Shown: positions 53,432 to 63,510, counted from the first letter of the stretch. The stretch: 64,000 nt of DNA from Corynebacterium aurimucosum ATCC 700975 (GCF_000022905.1 NC_012590.1:868001-932000); one strand, 5' to 3'. Notes: generated from the letters alone by a model not told the origin. Program-made: numbers and translations.

Positions 53432-55264
53432 ATGACTGAGACAGTTGTCGTTAATGTTGCTTGGCCCTATGCCAACGGACCCCGCCACATCGGACACGTG
53501 GCGGGTTTCGGCGTTCCTTCCGACGTGTTCGCCCGCTTCCAGCGAATGCGTGGCAACGACGTCCTCATGGTTTCCGGTACCGACGAGCACGGCACCCCGT
53601 TGCTGGTACAGGCGGACAAGGAAGGCGTGACGGTTCGTGAATTGGCGGATCGCTACAACCGTCAGATTGTCACCGACCTGGCTGGCCTCGGACTGTCTTA
53701 TGATCTCTTTACCCGCACCACCACCCGCAACCACTACGCGGTGGTGCAGGAGCTGTTCAAGGGCCTGTACGAGAACGGCTACATGATTAAGGAGACCACT
53801 CAGGGCGCAATCTCGCCGTCCACAGGGCGCACTTTGCCCGACCGCTACATCGAGGGCACCTGCCCGCTGTGTGGCGCCGATGGCGCGCGCGGTGACCAGT
53901 GCGATAACTGCGGCAACCAACTCGATCCGGTGGATCTCATTAACCCGGTATCCAAGATCAACGGCGAAACCCCGAAGTTCATCGATACCGAGCACTTCCT
54001 GCTGGACCTTCCTGCGGTCAAGGATGTCCTCGAAGAGTGGCTGAAGACGCGCGAGGACTGGCGCCCCAATGTGCTCAAGTTCTCCCTCAACCTGTTGGAG
54101 GATATGCGCCCGCGCACCATGACCCGTGACATTGACTGGGGCATTCCCATTCCGGTCGAAGGCTGGGAGGACAATGGTGCGAAGAAGCTCTACGTGTGGT
54201 TCGACGCAGTTATTGGTTACCTGTCTTCTTCCATCGAGTGGGCACACCGCACCGGTAACCCGGATGCGTGGAAGGATTACTGGCAGAACCCGCAAGCCCG
54301 TCACTACTACTTCCAGGGCAAGGACAACATCACCTTCCACTCCCAGATCTGGCCAGCAGAGCTCTTGGGCTATGCGGGCAAGGGCTCCAAGGGTGGTGAG
54401 CTGCACACCTATGGTGAGCTCAACCTGCCGACGGAAATCGTGTCTTCGGAGTATCTGACCATGTCCGGTTCCAAGTTCTCCTCCTCCAAGGGCGTTGTTA
54501 TCTACGTCAAGGACTTCCTTGCGGAGTTTGGCCCGGACGCACTGCGTTACTTCATCGCCGTGGCTGGCCCTGAGAATAACGACACCGACTTCACCTGGGA
54601 CGAGTTCGTGCGCCGCATCAACAATGAGCTTGCTAACGGCTGGGGAAACCTGGTCAACCGCACCGTGTCGATGGCTCACAAGAACTTCGGCGAGGTCCCG
54701 GCCCCGGCCGCGCTGGAGCAGGCAGACAAGGACATCCTGGCACTGGCGGAGGAGACCTTCACCACCGCCGCGGAATTCCTCGAGCAGTCCAAGTTCAAGC
54801 AGGCCATGACCGCCATCATGCACGTCGTCGGCGAGGCCAATGCCTACGTCGCGGCGATGGAGCCATGGAAGCTGGCCAAGGATGAGACCCAGCGGGAGCG
54901 TCTGGCCACCGTGCTGTGGACCGCACTGCAGGTGGTCTCCGACTGCAACGTGATGCTGACCCCGTTCCTGCCTTTCACCGCACAGAAGGTGCACGAGACC
55001 CTGGGTCGTGACGGCGTCTGGGCCGCACAGCCGCGTATCGAGGACGTGGTGGATGATATGCCGGTCGAGCTCGTTGGCGTAAACCTCCCGCCGGAGAACC
55101 ACCCGTACCCGATCATCACCGGTGACTACTCGGCGCAGCAGGCTGCGTGGAAGCGCGTCGACATTACTCCGGGCACTGCGCTGCAGAAGCCGAAGCCGTT
55201 GGTGGCAAAGCTCGATCCGGAGCTCGGTGAGACCGGCCCGGAGTGGGCCCCGGTTCAGAAGTAA
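53432..55264 (+). CDS. metS: methionyl-tRNA synthetase
   Basis: Class I synthetase of 610 residues. HIGH motif as GPRHIGHV, zinc-binding knuckle [22 protein letters not shown] as KFSSSKG, and the anticodon-binding helical domain from about 400 on ([18 protein letters not shown]). No C-terminal tRNA-binding (OB-fold) domain follows. The upstream in-frame codon at 53360 lies inside the betP terminator and is rejected; the 7-nt leaderless spacing supports ATG 53432. The MFS gene follows 4 nt after its stop. Confidence 0.97.
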   Translation: MTETVVVNVAWPYANGPRHIGHVAGFGVPSDVFARFQRMRGNDVLMVSGTDEHGTPLLVQADKEGVTVRELADRYNRQIVTDLAGLGLSYDLFTRTTTRNHYAVVQELFKGLYENGYMIKETTQGAISPSTGRTLPDRYIEGTCPLCGADGARGDQCDNCGNQLDPVDLINPVSKINGETPKFIDTEHFLLDLPAVKDVLEEWLKTREDWRPNVLKFSLNLLEDMRPRTMTRDIDWGIPIPVEGWEDNGAKKLYVWFDAVIGYLSSSIEWAHRTGNPDAWKDYWQNPQARHYYFQGKDNITFHSQIWPAELLGYAGKGSKGGELHTYGELNLPTEIVSSEYLTMSGSKFSSSKGVVIYVKDFLAEFGPDALRYFIAVAGPENNDTDFTWDEFVRRINNELANGWGNLVNRTVSMAHKNFGEVPAPAALEQADKDILALAEETFTTAAEFLEQSKFKQAMTAIMHVVGEANAYVAAMEPWKLAKDETQRERLATVLWTALQVVSDCNVMLTPFLPFTAQKVHETLGRDGVWAAQPRIEDVVDDMPVELVGVNLPPENHPYPIITGDYSAQQAAWKRVDITPGTALQKPKPLVAKLDPELGETGPEWAPVQK

Positions 55265-55268
55265 AGGC

Positions 55269-56462
55269 GTGGGCTCGGCGTTTCGGCGCTCGCTTGCGCT
55301 CATCCTCCTCTTTGTCGTTGTCTGTCTGACCGCACTGAACCTGCGTTCCGGTATCGCTTCGGTGGCACCGGTGCTGGGACAGATCCAGAATTTCTTTGGG
55401 ATTAGTTCTGGGCAGGCAGGTTTGTTGACCGCGCTTCCTGGCCTGTGTTTTGCTGCCATGGGATTGGCGGCGGTTCCCATCGCGCGCCGCGCGGGGCTAA
55501 GCCGCACCTTGGCCGGCGGCACGGTGGCCTTGGTTGCGGGGCTCGCTCTCCGACCGTGGGTAAGTAGCTTTCCGCTCTTCGTGGCGCTTACTCTATGCGT
55601 CGTTGCCGGAATCGCGCTGGCGAACGTGCTGCTTCCCGCCTGGATCAAGCAGCATGGTTCGGGCCGCACACTGGTGGCGTTGATGACCACCTACACCACG
55701 ATGTTGGGCGTGTCCAGCGCCCTTGGCCCGCTATCCGCGGTGACGCAAAGCACGTGGCAAGGTGCACTGTGGATCTGGTGCCTGCCGGCCGTCGCACAGC
55801 TGGTGGCCTGGATAGTGGTCCTTCCGCAGGCTGGCAAGGATGTCGCTCACGGCACGATTGACGAGGCAGGCGCGCAGCGCCCCATGTTCGCCTCGCCCAC
55901 GGCGGTAGCCATGCTTTTCTTCTTTGGACTGCAGTCCACCATGGCCTATGTCCAGATGGGGTGGCTGCCGCGCATGCTGGTGGAGAAAGGGGTGAGTGAG
56001 AACACCGCCAGTGTGTCGCTCGCCGTCATCGGAGTCTTTAACATTCTCGGCGGCGTGGTCATGCCGTGGCTTATCTCGCGACTGGACCGTCTTGCCCCCG
56101 TGCCCGTGGTGCTGGCGCTATGCACCTGCGCCGGGTGGGGTGGGGTCCTCGTGGCCGCCGACGCCGCCCCGCTGGCTTGGGCTTGCCTCATGGGAATCGG
56201 TGGTATGTGTTTCCCGCTGGCGCTGGCATTGCTCACCGCACGCACACGAAGCGCGCTGACTACCGCGCGTCTCTCCGGTTTCGTGCAGCCGGGCGGCTAC
56301 GTCCTGGCGGGCCTCGTGCCGCTGTCCGTGGGAGTGGTGCGCGGCGCCACCGGCAATTGGACCGCTGTGCTCATTGGTCTCATGGTGCTCAGCCTCTGCA
56401 TGCTGGTGGCGGGTTTGCGCGCGACCACGCGGGTCTACATTGACGACGAGCTCGCTGCCTAG
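55269..56462 (+). CDS. MFS transporter, CynX/NimT-like
   Basis: 397 residues and 12 TM helices. Family features: LTALNLRSGIASVAPVLGQIQ at TM1, GLLTALPGLCFAAMGLAAVP, VLLPAWIKQH at the middle of the N half, and the second half repeating the fold. This branch includes the cyanate and 2-nitroimidazole transporters, but the substrate here is unknown. The GTG at 55269 is set by the end of metS 4 nt before; the longer frame back to 55122 overlaps metS. It probably depends on metS transcription. Confidence 0.85.
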   Translation: MGSAFRRSLALILLFVVVCLTALNLRSGIASVAPVLGQIQNFFGISSGQAGLLTALPGLCFAAMGLAAVPIARRAGLSRTLAGGTVALVAGLALRPWVSSFPLFVALTLCVVAGIALANVLLPAWIKQHGSGRTLVALMTTYTTMLGVSSALGPLSAVTQSTWQGALWIWCLPAVAQLVAWIVVLPQAGKDVAHGTIDEAGAQRPMFASPTAVAMLFFFGLQSTMAYVQMGWLPRMLVEKGVSENTASVSLAVIGVFNILGGVVMPWLISRLDRLAPVPVVLALCTCAGWGGVLVAADAAPLAWACLMGIGGMCFPLALALLTARTRSALTTARLSGFVQPGGYVLAGLVPLSVGVVRGATGNWTAVLIGLMVLSLCMLVAGLRATTRVYIDDELAA

Positions 56463-56523
56463 CGGGGGTCCTCAACGGTATACTTTCGGTGGACCGCTTT
56501 AGGGCCAGAGGAGGTTGAAATCG

Positions 56524-56832
56524 TTGACTACCACTAACAAGCCCCCCCCAGTGCACCCAGGCGAAATCCTAATGGAGGATTTTCTCAAGGAAATGGGGAT
56601 CACCCAGCACAAACTCGCTGTTTCGATAGGGGTCCCGCCTCGACGTATTAACGAAATCGTCCACGGAAAGCGGGCTATTACCGCCGATACGGCTCTCCGT
56701 TTGGCTAAATATTTTGGAATATCCCCACAGTTCTGGCTGGGGCTGCAGACCCACTACGACTTGGATGTCGCGGAAGACAAAATTCTCGCTGAGTTGGACG
56801 ATATTGCGCCGCTTCAGGCAGCGTCGGCTTAA
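56524..56832 (+). CDS. higA: HigA-family HTH antitoxin-like protein, orphan
   Basis: 102 residues; XRE-type helix-turn-helix with the HigA pattern PPPVHPGEILMEDFLKEMGITQHKLAVSIGVPPRRINEIVHGKRAITADTALRLAKYFGISPQFWLGLQTHYDLDVAED. A HigB toxin gene would normally precede it, but only 61 nt lie between the MFS stop and this gene and no toxin-like frame is seen. Start uncertain: TTG 56524, with GGAGG 9 nt upstream, or TTG 56515, which abuts the ribosome site. A TATACT -10 lies at about 56479. It could be a leftover or a stand-alone regulator. Confidence 0.83.
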   Translation: MTTTNKPPPVHPGEILMEDFLKEMGITQHKLAVSIGVPPRRINEIVHGKRAITADTALRLAKYFGISPQFWLGLQTHYDLDVAEDKILAELDDIAPLQAASA

Positions 56833-56890
56833 CGCGTTTGCCGTCTGTGACCGCGTTGCGCAGGGTGAGTTGCTTAAGCCGAAGTCGCCG

Positions 56891-56945
56891 TTGTTGCCAA
56901 AGTTTCCCGCTTCGCCTCAAGATCCAGCCCGATCTTTGGCAACAA
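56891..56945 (+). repeat. large inverted repeat/stem-loop after higA
   Basis: TTGTTGCCAAAG (56891-56902) and CTTTGGCAACAA (56934-56945) are a perfect 12-bp inverted repeat around 31 nt, with CCG/TGG flanks extending it by three more bases with a G-U pair. It can act as a terminator or as an RNA structure. Confidence 0.7.
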
Positions 56946-56946
56946 T

Positions 56947-57006
56947 GGCAGTGCCGTCACTGGGGTGGGGCGTAGGGCAGTGCCCTCCCTGAGGCAGTGG
57001 CCGTCA
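56947..57006. repeat. repeat cluster GGCAGTGCCGTCA and AGGGCAGTGCCCT
   Basis: GGCAGTGCCGTCA (56947-56959) recurs as GGCAGTGGCCGTCA (56993-57006), with the palindrome AGGGCAG-TGCCCT (56974-56986) in between. Related sequence is found at 24631-24708. It fills the gap between higA and the convergent acetyltransferase gene. Confidence 0.5.
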
Positions 57007-57013
57007 AGCCGCT

Positions 57014-57517
57014 TTAGGAGCGGTCGAAGTCGCGCTGCAAGTGGACCAAGCCGAGGCGCACGCCGTCCTTGGTGTGGATATTGGGCATGCGGCCGGTTTC
57101 CACGAAGCCAAACTTCTGGTGTAGAGCAATGGAGGACTCGTTGGTGTCCACGATATAGGTAATCATCGTCTCCACGTAGTCATTCTCCTTCGCGTGGTCC
57201 ATGAGCGTGTCCATGAGCTCGCTGCCCACGCCCTTGCCGCGCGCAGACTCCGCGATGTAAATGGAATCCTCCGCAGTGCCGTAGTAGATAGCCGGGGTAA
57301 CAAACTGGAAGTAGGTGGCCCAGCCAACGATCTCATCGTCGTCCACCGCCACATAGACGGGAAAACCTTCCTCCTCCATCTGCGCGAGCCACTTTTCGCG
57401 GTCCTCTACGGACTCCTGCCAGGTGACGAGGTTAGTGGCCGGCTTCGCAGCGGAGGCGGCATTGTAGATGGCGGAGATTGCGGGGGCGTCGGCAAGCTCT
57501 GCGGGACGAACGTGCAT
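57014..57517 (-). CDS. GNAT acetyltransferase (PAT-like), first of pair
   Basis: 167 residues. MHVRPAELADAPAISAIYNAA is the usual phosphinothricin-acetyltransferase-like start; acetyl-CoA binding loop ARGKGVGSELM; conserved HQKFGFVETGRM. It probably acetylates a small amine, amino acid or related compound; the substrate is unknown. Second gene of a two-gene operon with the acetyltransferase at 57526; 8 nt separate them, and the two proteins are diverged paralogues. Confidence 0.9.
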   Translation of the reverse strand: MHVRPAELADAPAISAIYNAASAAKPATNLVTWQESVEDREKWLAQMEEEGFPVYVAVDDDEIVGWATYFQFVTPAIYYGTAEDSIYIAESARGKGVGSELMDTLMDHAKENDYVETMITYIVDTNESSIALHQKFGFVETGRMPNIHTKDGVRLGLVHLQRDFDRS

Positions 57518-57525
57518 GATGTTCC

Positions 57526-58020
57526 TTAAACCATGAGTTGCAAGTGGGTGAGGTCTATCCAGCGCCCAGCTTTGCGGCTGACTTCTTTTAACGTTCCTAC
57601 AGTGGCAAAGCCGAACTTCTCATGCAACTTGATGGATGCGACGTTGTCCGCCACGATGAGTGCCAGCAGCGTATGGACCTGCTCCGCCTCGCGGGCATGC
57701 TGAACGACTGCATCGAGCAAGCGCGTGCCTACCCCGCGGCCGTGGGCGGTGGGATCAACGTAGATCGTCGTCTCGTAGCAGCCCTGCCACACTTTCGGAT
57801 CGCGGTAGGGGCGGTAGAGTGCCCAGCCTAAATACGTGCCGTCATCCTCGAAAGCCGCGAAACAGGGACACTTGTCGCGACGTAGTTGATGCAGGTACTC
57901 GGTGCGTTCCTCCACGGTGGCGGGTTCGCTGCGAAAGATGAAATGGGTCTCCCGGATGGCCCAATTCAGCGTGGCGGTCATCGCGGGGACGTCGGCGTCC
58001 GTCGCTTCACGGATAATCAT
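57526..58020 (-). CDS. GNAT acetyltransferase (PAT-like), second of pair
   Basis: 164 residues. MIIREATDADVPAMTATLNWAIRETHFIFRSEPATVEERTEYL; the acetyl-CoA loop is HGRGVGTRLL; SIKLHEKFGF is the conserved tail. It resembles bialaphos/phosphinothricin-type acetyltransferases but the substrate is not known. The ATG at 58020 is preferred to longer frames because TAGTCT lies exactly 7 nt upstream. Divergent from tatD with start codons only 24 nt apart. Confidence 0.9.
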   Translation of the reverse strand: MIIREATDADVPAMTATLNWAIRETHFIFRSEPATVEERTEYLHQLRRDKCPCFAAFEDDGTYLGWALYRPYRDPKVWQGCYETTIYVDPTAHGRGVGTRLLDAVVQHAREAEQVHTLLALIVADNVASIKLHEKFGFATVGTLKEVSRKAGRWIDLTHLQLMV

Positions 58021-58027
58021 GCGCGCA

Positions 58028-58037
58028 AGACTACACT
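58028..58037. promoter_or_regulatory. overlapping divergent -10 boxes
   Basis: On the minus strand TAGTCT (58028-58033) precedes the GNAT gene by 7 nt; on the plus strand TACACT (58032-58037) precedes tatD by 7 nt. The two boxes share the bases at 58032-58033, so RNA polymerase can occupy only one at a time. Confidence 0.65.
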
Positions 58038-58044
58038 CGCAGCC

Positions 58045-58869
58045 ATGTCTAAGAAGAAGCCACGCCCCACGCCCGTTCCCGCCGAAGGTTTGAGCCAGCT
58101 TATCGACGCCCACACGCACCTCGCCTCCTGCCGCGACGCTGATGCCGACCTCGTCGAGCGCGCTCGTGCTGTTGGTGTTGAGCGCATCGTCACCGTGGGT
58201 GACGGCCTAGCGGAGGCAGAGAAGGCTTTGGCCGCGGCGCAGGAATTCGACAACGTGTATGCCGCGTGTGCGATTCACCCGACAAAGGCTCATGAACTCG
58301 ATGAGGCCGCCCGTGTGCGCCTGAGCGAGATGGCAGCGGACCCACGCTGCGTGGCCATTGGTGAAACAGGCCTTGATACCTACTGGATTCACCACGAGCC
58401 GGAGCGCACTGCGCCGCTTGAAGTCCAAGAGGAAGCGCTACGCTGGCACGCTGAGTTGGCGGCGAAAGTGGGGAAGACGCTGATGATCCACAACCGTGAG
58501 GCCGATGAGGAGCTCATGCGGGTGCTGGGGGAGTGCGCGGAAGTGCCGAAGGTGATGCTGCACTGTTTCTCTTCACCACTTGATGTGGCCAAAGAAGCCC
58601 TTGAGCGCGGTTATGTTCTTTCCTTCGCTGGCAACGTGACGTTCAAGCGCAACGAAGAGATGCGCCAGGCCGCAGCGCTTGCTCCGGCCGGCCAACTGCT
58701 CATTGAGACGGATGCGCCGTACATGACACCGGAGCCTTTCCGCGGTGCGCGCAACGAACCTTCCCTGATTGGGCATACCTATCGCTGCGTGGCGCAGGCA
58801 CGTGGTCAGGAAGTAGAGGAATTGGCAGCGGAGGTAGCTGAGACCTTCGCGCAGGTCTTTGGAGTGTGA
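58045..58869 (+). CDS. tatD: TatD-family metal-dependent hydrolase
   Basis: 274 residues, amidohydrolase-like TIM barrel. HTHLAS (metal-binding H-x-H), AIGETGLDTYW (Glu and Asp), LMIHNREADEEL, LHCFSSP, and LLIETDAPYMTPEPFRG. TatD proteins are nucleases acting in DNA repair or RNA turnover. The start is fixed by the -10 box 7 nt upstream; a longer frame from 57886 runs through the divergent acetyltransferase gene. It precedes rpf2-ksgA-ispE as in other actinobacteria. Confidence 0.94.
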   Translation: MSKKKPRPTPVPAEGLSQLIDAHTHLASCRDADADLVERARAVGVERIVTVGDGLAEAEKALAAAQEFDNVYAACAIHPTKAHELDEAARVRLSEMAADPRCVAIGETGLDTYWIHHEPERTAPLEVQEEALRWHAELAAKVGKTLMIHNREADEELMRVLGECAEVPKVMLHCFSSPLDVAKEALERGYVLSFAGNVTFKRNEEMRQAAALAPAGQLLIETDAPYMTPEPFRGARNEPSLIGHTYRCVAQARGQEVEELAAEVAETFAQVFGV

Positions 58870-58979
58870 GGATTTTCACTCGATACAAAGGTGCTGCTCA
58901 TGGGTGGCGCGCGTGTTTGTTGTGGCGAATGTGTTGCTAGTGGTCCTGGCGTGTAAATACGTTTCGATCGTTGAGTTCT

Positions 58980-58996
58980 GTTACCGTATCGTTATT
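58980..58996. promoter_or_regulatory. candidate MtrA-type direct repeat upstream of rpf2
   Basis: GTTACC-GTATC-GTTATTC: GTTA repeats 11 bp apart, the same layout as upstream of betP (13 of 16 bases shared). It lies 118 nt before the rpf2 ATG. Confidence 0.55.
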
Positions 58997-59027
58997 CAAA
59001 GTTAGTCCGGCCTTGATGTTGCCGGCC

Positions 59028-59046
59028 GGCGCGCCCAAGGCGCGCC
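59028..59046 (+). other. hairpin in the rpf2 leader
   Basis: GGCGCGCC-CAA-GGCGCGCC; each arm is itself a palindrome. It lies between the candidate promoter region and the rpf2 start and might affect transcript stability. Confidence 0.4.
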
Positions 59047-59107
59047 ATGACAGGTGCCAAAGGCGGGAAGCTGCCTTTCGTGCACAAAGCATCGCAGAGA
59101 CGAGTAA

Positions 59108-60262
<1,155 letters not shown>

Positions 60263-60282
60263 AGCTTCCGAGCCGCGCGTAT

Positions 60283-60288
60283 TAGTCT
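60283..60288 (+). promoter_or_regulatory. -10 box TAGTCT for leaderless rsmA
   Basis: TAGTCT, 7 nt, then the ATG at 60296. The gene can be transcribed independently of rpf2. Confidence 0.6.
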
Positions 60289-60295
60289 GGATACC

Positions 60296-61138
60296 ATGAC
60301 ACAACCCCACCTGCTGGGCCCGGTGGAGATCCGCGAGCTCGCTGCTGAGCTCGATGTGACGCCGACAAAGAAGCTGGGCCAGAACTTTCTCCATGACCCC
60401 AACACCATCCGGCGCATTGTTGCCGCTGCGGACCTGAGTCCGGAAGATCGCGTGGTGGAAGTCGGCCCTGGTCTGGGTTCGCTGACATTGGGACTGCTGG
60501 GGGAGGTGGAGCACGTCACGGCAGTGGAGATTGATCCGCGTTTGGCCGGCAAGCTCCCGGACACCGTGGCCGCGCGGGCAGCCGACTTTGCGGATCGCCT
60601 CAGCGTGGTGGAGAAGGATGCCCTTACCGTTGAGGCGGGGGAGCTGGGGGAGCCGACCGCCTTGGTGGCCAACCTGCCCTATAACGTGGCGGTGCCGGTG
60701 CTGCTCCACCTGTTGGAGGTCTACCCATCGATTCGCCGTGTCCTGGTCATGGTGCAGCTCGAGGTGGCGGAGCGCCTCGCCGCCGGACCGGGCAGCAAGG
60801 TTTATGGCATTCCTAGTGTGAAAGCATCCTTTTATGGCCCGGTCCGCCAGGCCGGGACAATTGGCAAGAACGTGTTTTGGCCGGCACCCAAGATCGAGTC
60901 AGGGCTGGTGCGTATCGACTGCACCCGCCCCTTCGACGAGGCACTACGTCCGCGTCTGTTCGCGCTGATCGACGCCGCCTTTGCCCAACGGCGCAAGACT
61001 CTTCGCGCCGCCTTAGCAGGCTTCTATGGTTCCGCCGCAGCAGCCGAGGAAGCGTTACGCACGGCGGACATCGATCCGCGCCTGCGCGGCGAGAAGCTAG
61101 GTGTGGAGGACTTCGTTAGATTGGCGGAAGTCTCATGA
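60296..61138 (+). CDS. rsmA: 16S rRNA dimethyladenosine transferase
   Basis: Methylates A1518 and A1519 of 16S rRNA (KsgA). 280 residues: [20 protein letters not shown]-binding [31 protein letters not shown] (NLPY motif), [26 protein letters not shown] and [12 protein letters not shown]. Its stop overlaps the ispE start by 4 nt. The order rpf-ksgA-ispE is conserved across actinobacteria. Confidence 0.97.
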   Translation: MTQPHLLGPVEIRELAAELDVTPTKKLGQNFLHDPNTIRRIVAAADLSPEDRVVEVGPGLGSLTLGLLGEVEHVTAVEIDPRLAGKLPDTVAARAADFADRLSVVEKDALTVEAGELGEPTALVANLPYNVAVPVLLHLLEVYPSIRRVLVMVQLEVAERLAAGPGSKVYGIPSVKASFYGPVRQAGTIGKNVFWPAPKIESGLVRIDCTRPFDEALRPRLFALIDAAFAQRRKTLRAALAGFYGSAAAAEEALRTADIDPRLRGEKLGVEDFVRLAEVS

Positions 61139-62073
61139 GCAAACCAGTAAACGAGTCCCCGCAGCTCTGGCAGGCACGCGCCCACGCCAAGGTCAATCTG
61201 CATCTCGGTGTGGGGGAGGCTCGCGCGGATGGTTTCCACGAGCTGGCCACCGTGTTCCAGTCCCTCGATGTACACGATCGCGTGAACTACCGCTGGGGCG
61301 AAGGCTGCGCCGTGGAGGTCACTGGCAACCATGCGAAGGGCGTTCCGGCATCAACCGAGAACCTGGCATGGCGCGCGGTGGAGCTGGTGGCACAGAATCT
61401 GATGCTGCCGGCTGCTGGAACGCTCACGATGGAAAAGAACATCCCGGCCGCCGGCGGAATGGCGGGCGGCTCTGCCGATGCCGCCGCGGCCCTGTTGTTG
61501 GCCAACCAGGCTCTAAGCAAGGAGTTTGGCCGCGAGCCTCTCAGCACGGAAAGGCTCTATGAGCTCGCCGCGGAGCTCGGCTCCGACGTTCCTTTTACCC
61601 TCATGGGTGGCACGGCGTTGGGGCGCGGGCGCGGCGAACTCTTGACGCCGATGCTCTCGCGCGGGCGATATATCTGGGCAATCATCACCAATGCGGAGGG
61701 TTTGTCCACGCCCTCTGTCTTCCGAAAGCTGGATGAGCTGCGCGCTGCCGGACGCGGAAGCACCCCACACCTCGACACGGAAGCCGTGGGACAAGCGCTT
61801 GTAGGCGGCAATCCCCGCGAGCTCGCCGCGGTGATGCACAACGACCTCCAGCCGGCAGCCCTCTCGCTACGCCCAGACCTGCGCAAGATCCTCGAGACTG
61901 GTGAAGCTGCCGGTGCCCTCAAGGGAATTGTCTCCGGCTCGGGGCCCACCTGCGCCTTCCTCTGTGAAGACGAGGAGACTGCCCAGGAAGTGGTGGCTCA
62001 GGTCTGCGCCGATAACCGCGGTACTCGTGGATTGGTGACCCGCGGCCCTGCCACCGGCGCAACACTGGTCTAG
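61135..62073 (+). CDS. ispE: 4-diphosphocytidyl-2-C-methyl-D-erythritol kinase
   Basis: Fourth enzyme of the MEP isoprenoid pathway, which feeds polyprenyl carriers used for wall synthesis. 312 residues, GHMP kinase fold: [31 protein letters not shown] loop [33 protein letters not shown] and [10 protein letters not shown]. The ATG lies within the ksgA stop region (ATGA overlap). Confidence 0.96.
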   Translation: MSKPVNESPQLWQARAHAKVNLHLGVGEARADGFHELATVFQSLDVHDRVNYRWGEGCAVEVTGNHAKGVPASTENLAWRAVELVAQNLMLPAAGTLTMEKNIPAAGGMAGGSADAAAALLLANQALSKEFGREPLSTERLYELAAELGSDVPFTLMGGTALGRGRGELLTPMLSRGRYIWAIITNAEGLSTPSVFRKLDELRAAGRGSTPHLDTEAVGQALVGGNPRELAAVMHNDLQPAALSLRPDLRKILETGEAAGALKGIVSGSGPTCAFLCEDEETAQEVVAQVCADNRGTRGLVTRGPATGATLV

Positions 62074-62078
62074 CGTCA

Positions 62079-62101
62079 AACGCCGGTCTAGCGCCGGCGT
62101 T
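62079..62101. terminator. bidirectional hairpin between ispE and the lipoprotein gene
   Basis: AACGCCGG (62079-62086) pairs perfectly with CCGGCGTT (62094-62101) around TCTAGCG, in the 45-nt gap between two convergent genes. Confidence 0.6.
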
Positions 62102-62118
62102 GCACTAGGTGGTGTTCC

Positions 62119-63417
62119 TTAAAGGACGGCCATCTCCACGGGCTTGAAGTCGAGCTTGTAGCGCTGCGGCTCCTGGTCACCGAGAAGATCAAGAACCACC
62201 AGTTCCTGCTTGTTGGCATCGGTGACATAGGCATAGCCGTTTGCCGCCTTCAGGATCGGTCCCGGCTGTTGCCACTCCTCGTTTTCCTTCCACTGGGAGA
62301 TAGCGTCAATCTGCTTTGTTACCTCGCCGGAATCCGGGTCGATGACGTTGAGCTTGCCGTCGGTCGTGAGCACCAGTGCCTCGCCCAAGGGGCCGCGGGC
62401 CAGAGAACGGAACCAATAGGACTCGCCGAGCTCGACCTTCTTGGCGGAGTGGTCTTCCGTATTGATTAAGGTGACCGAGGTTGGACGCTCGAATTCGGCA
62501 TCCTTGTCGGTTTTGTTATCGGCCAGGATGATGTTGGATTCCTCCGAGCCAGCGGAGTTTCCGGAGCGCTGGTATCCGTCCTTGCCGGCATAAGCGGATA
62601 CGTCAATCTTGTGGAAGTCGGTGCCGTCGAAGACGACGGGCCCGTCTTCGCAGCCGAAGAAGAGAGTGCCATTGCCGGCGGCGGCTTCGCCGTGGACACC
62701 GGGGCACTCGGTGGTTTCCGCAAGGACCTTGCCGGAGGAGTCTAGGTGCTGAATGGTGTGGCGCTCGTCTTCCGTGCCCTTGGTGGTGACTACTGAGCCG
62801 TCCTTCAGCGGCACGGCTACACCGTGGTGCGCAGCGCCCGTCTCGACGATGTTGACGGGATTGGCATCTTCCTTGCCGATGTCCTCGGTCTTATAAATCC
62901 GCGCCACGCCATCGCCGTCGGAGAAGAGCGCGGTAAAGCCGTCGTGGTGAACCACGTGGCCGGCGTGCGGTGCGTCAATGGCTGCGCTGAGAAGCTGCGG
63001 CTGTGCCGCGTAGTAGTGCTTGTGGTCGCCGTGGGGCTTGGTGATGCGCCCCGTGTCAAAGGTGAGGAAGCTATCTCCCTTGGTCACCATGATGTGGCGG
63101 TTATCGCCGGCATCGCTCAGACGGAGGAATGCTTTCAGCTCTTCGCTGTCGATGACCTCACCGGTCTCGCCGTCGAGCGTGGTGAGACCATTCTTGTGCG
63201 ACAGAAGGATGCGGGGAGGTAGTTCGGCTACCTCAGTCTCACCCTCCGCGGCTTCGAAGCCGTCATGGCTGTGCCCCTCGCCGTGCTCGGCATGCGCGTT
63301 GCTAGCTTCAGCGCTGGAGGGCGATGAGGCTTCTTCGCTGTCAGGGGAGGAACAGGCGGTAATGGTGAGGATGGTGGCGGATAGTGCGGCGCACAGGGCG
63401 AGACGTTCTTTTTTCAT
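62119..63417 (-). CDS. zinc-chaperone-like lipoprotein (AztD type)
   Basis: Exported lipoprotein of 432 residues: signal, lipobox ITAC, then a His-rich region (about 40-60, HAEHGEGHSHDG) that can bind metal, and a beta-propeller-like body with His clusters (KPHGDHKHYYAAQ, HAGHVVHHDG, GAAHHG). The layout resembles AztD zinc metallochaperones that hand zinc to an ABC importer's binding protein. No importer adjoins here. The promoter holds a TGAAAATCAATAGCA box close to the Zur consensus, so zinc starvation is the likely signal. Convergent with ispE and divergent from the ABC-F gene. Confidence 0.82.
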   Translation of the reverse strand: MKKERLALCAALSATILTITACSSPDSEEASSPSSAEASNAHAEHGEGHSHDGFEAAEGETEVAELPPRILLSHKNGLTTLDGETGEVIDSEELKAFLRLSDAGDNRHIMVTKGDSFLTFDTGRITKPHGDHKHYYAAQPQLLSAAIDAPHAGHVVHHDGFTALFSDGDGVARIYKTEDIGKEDANPVNIVETGAAHHGVAVPLKDGSVVTTKGTEDERHTIQHLDSSGKVLAETTECPGVHGEAAAGNGTLFFGCEDGPVVFDGTDFHKIDVSAYAGKDGYQRSGNSAGSEESNIILADNKTDKDAEFERPTSVTLINTEDHSAKKVELGESYWFRSLARGPLGEALVLTTDGKLNVIDPDSGEVTKQIDAISQWKENEEWQQPGPILKAANGYAYVTDANKQELVVLDLLGDQEPQRYKLDFKPVEMAVL

Positions 63418-63425
63418 AGTGTGCC

Positions 63426-63454
63426 ACAGTATTGGAAGTGAAAATCAATAGCAA
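63426..63454 (-). promoter_or_regulatory. promoter with Zur-type operator of the zinc lipoprotein
   Basis: -10 TACTGT (63426-63431), 17-nt spacer and -35 TTGCTA (63449-63454) on the minus strand, with the ATG 8 nt after the -10. TGAAAATCAATAGCA (63439-63453) overlaps the spacer and -35 and agrees with 12 of 15 bases of the actinobacterial Zur box as I recall it. Confidence 0.72.
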
Positions 63455-63510
63455 TAAAGGTAATGGTGAGGGGGGGTAACCGCGCCGAGGCACTAAGATG
63501 AACACTCGAT

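Noticed and set aside
56463..56523. Remnant of a higB toxin gene before the HigA-like gene
   Set aside because: Only about 60 nt are available and no HigB-like peptide is seen in any frame.
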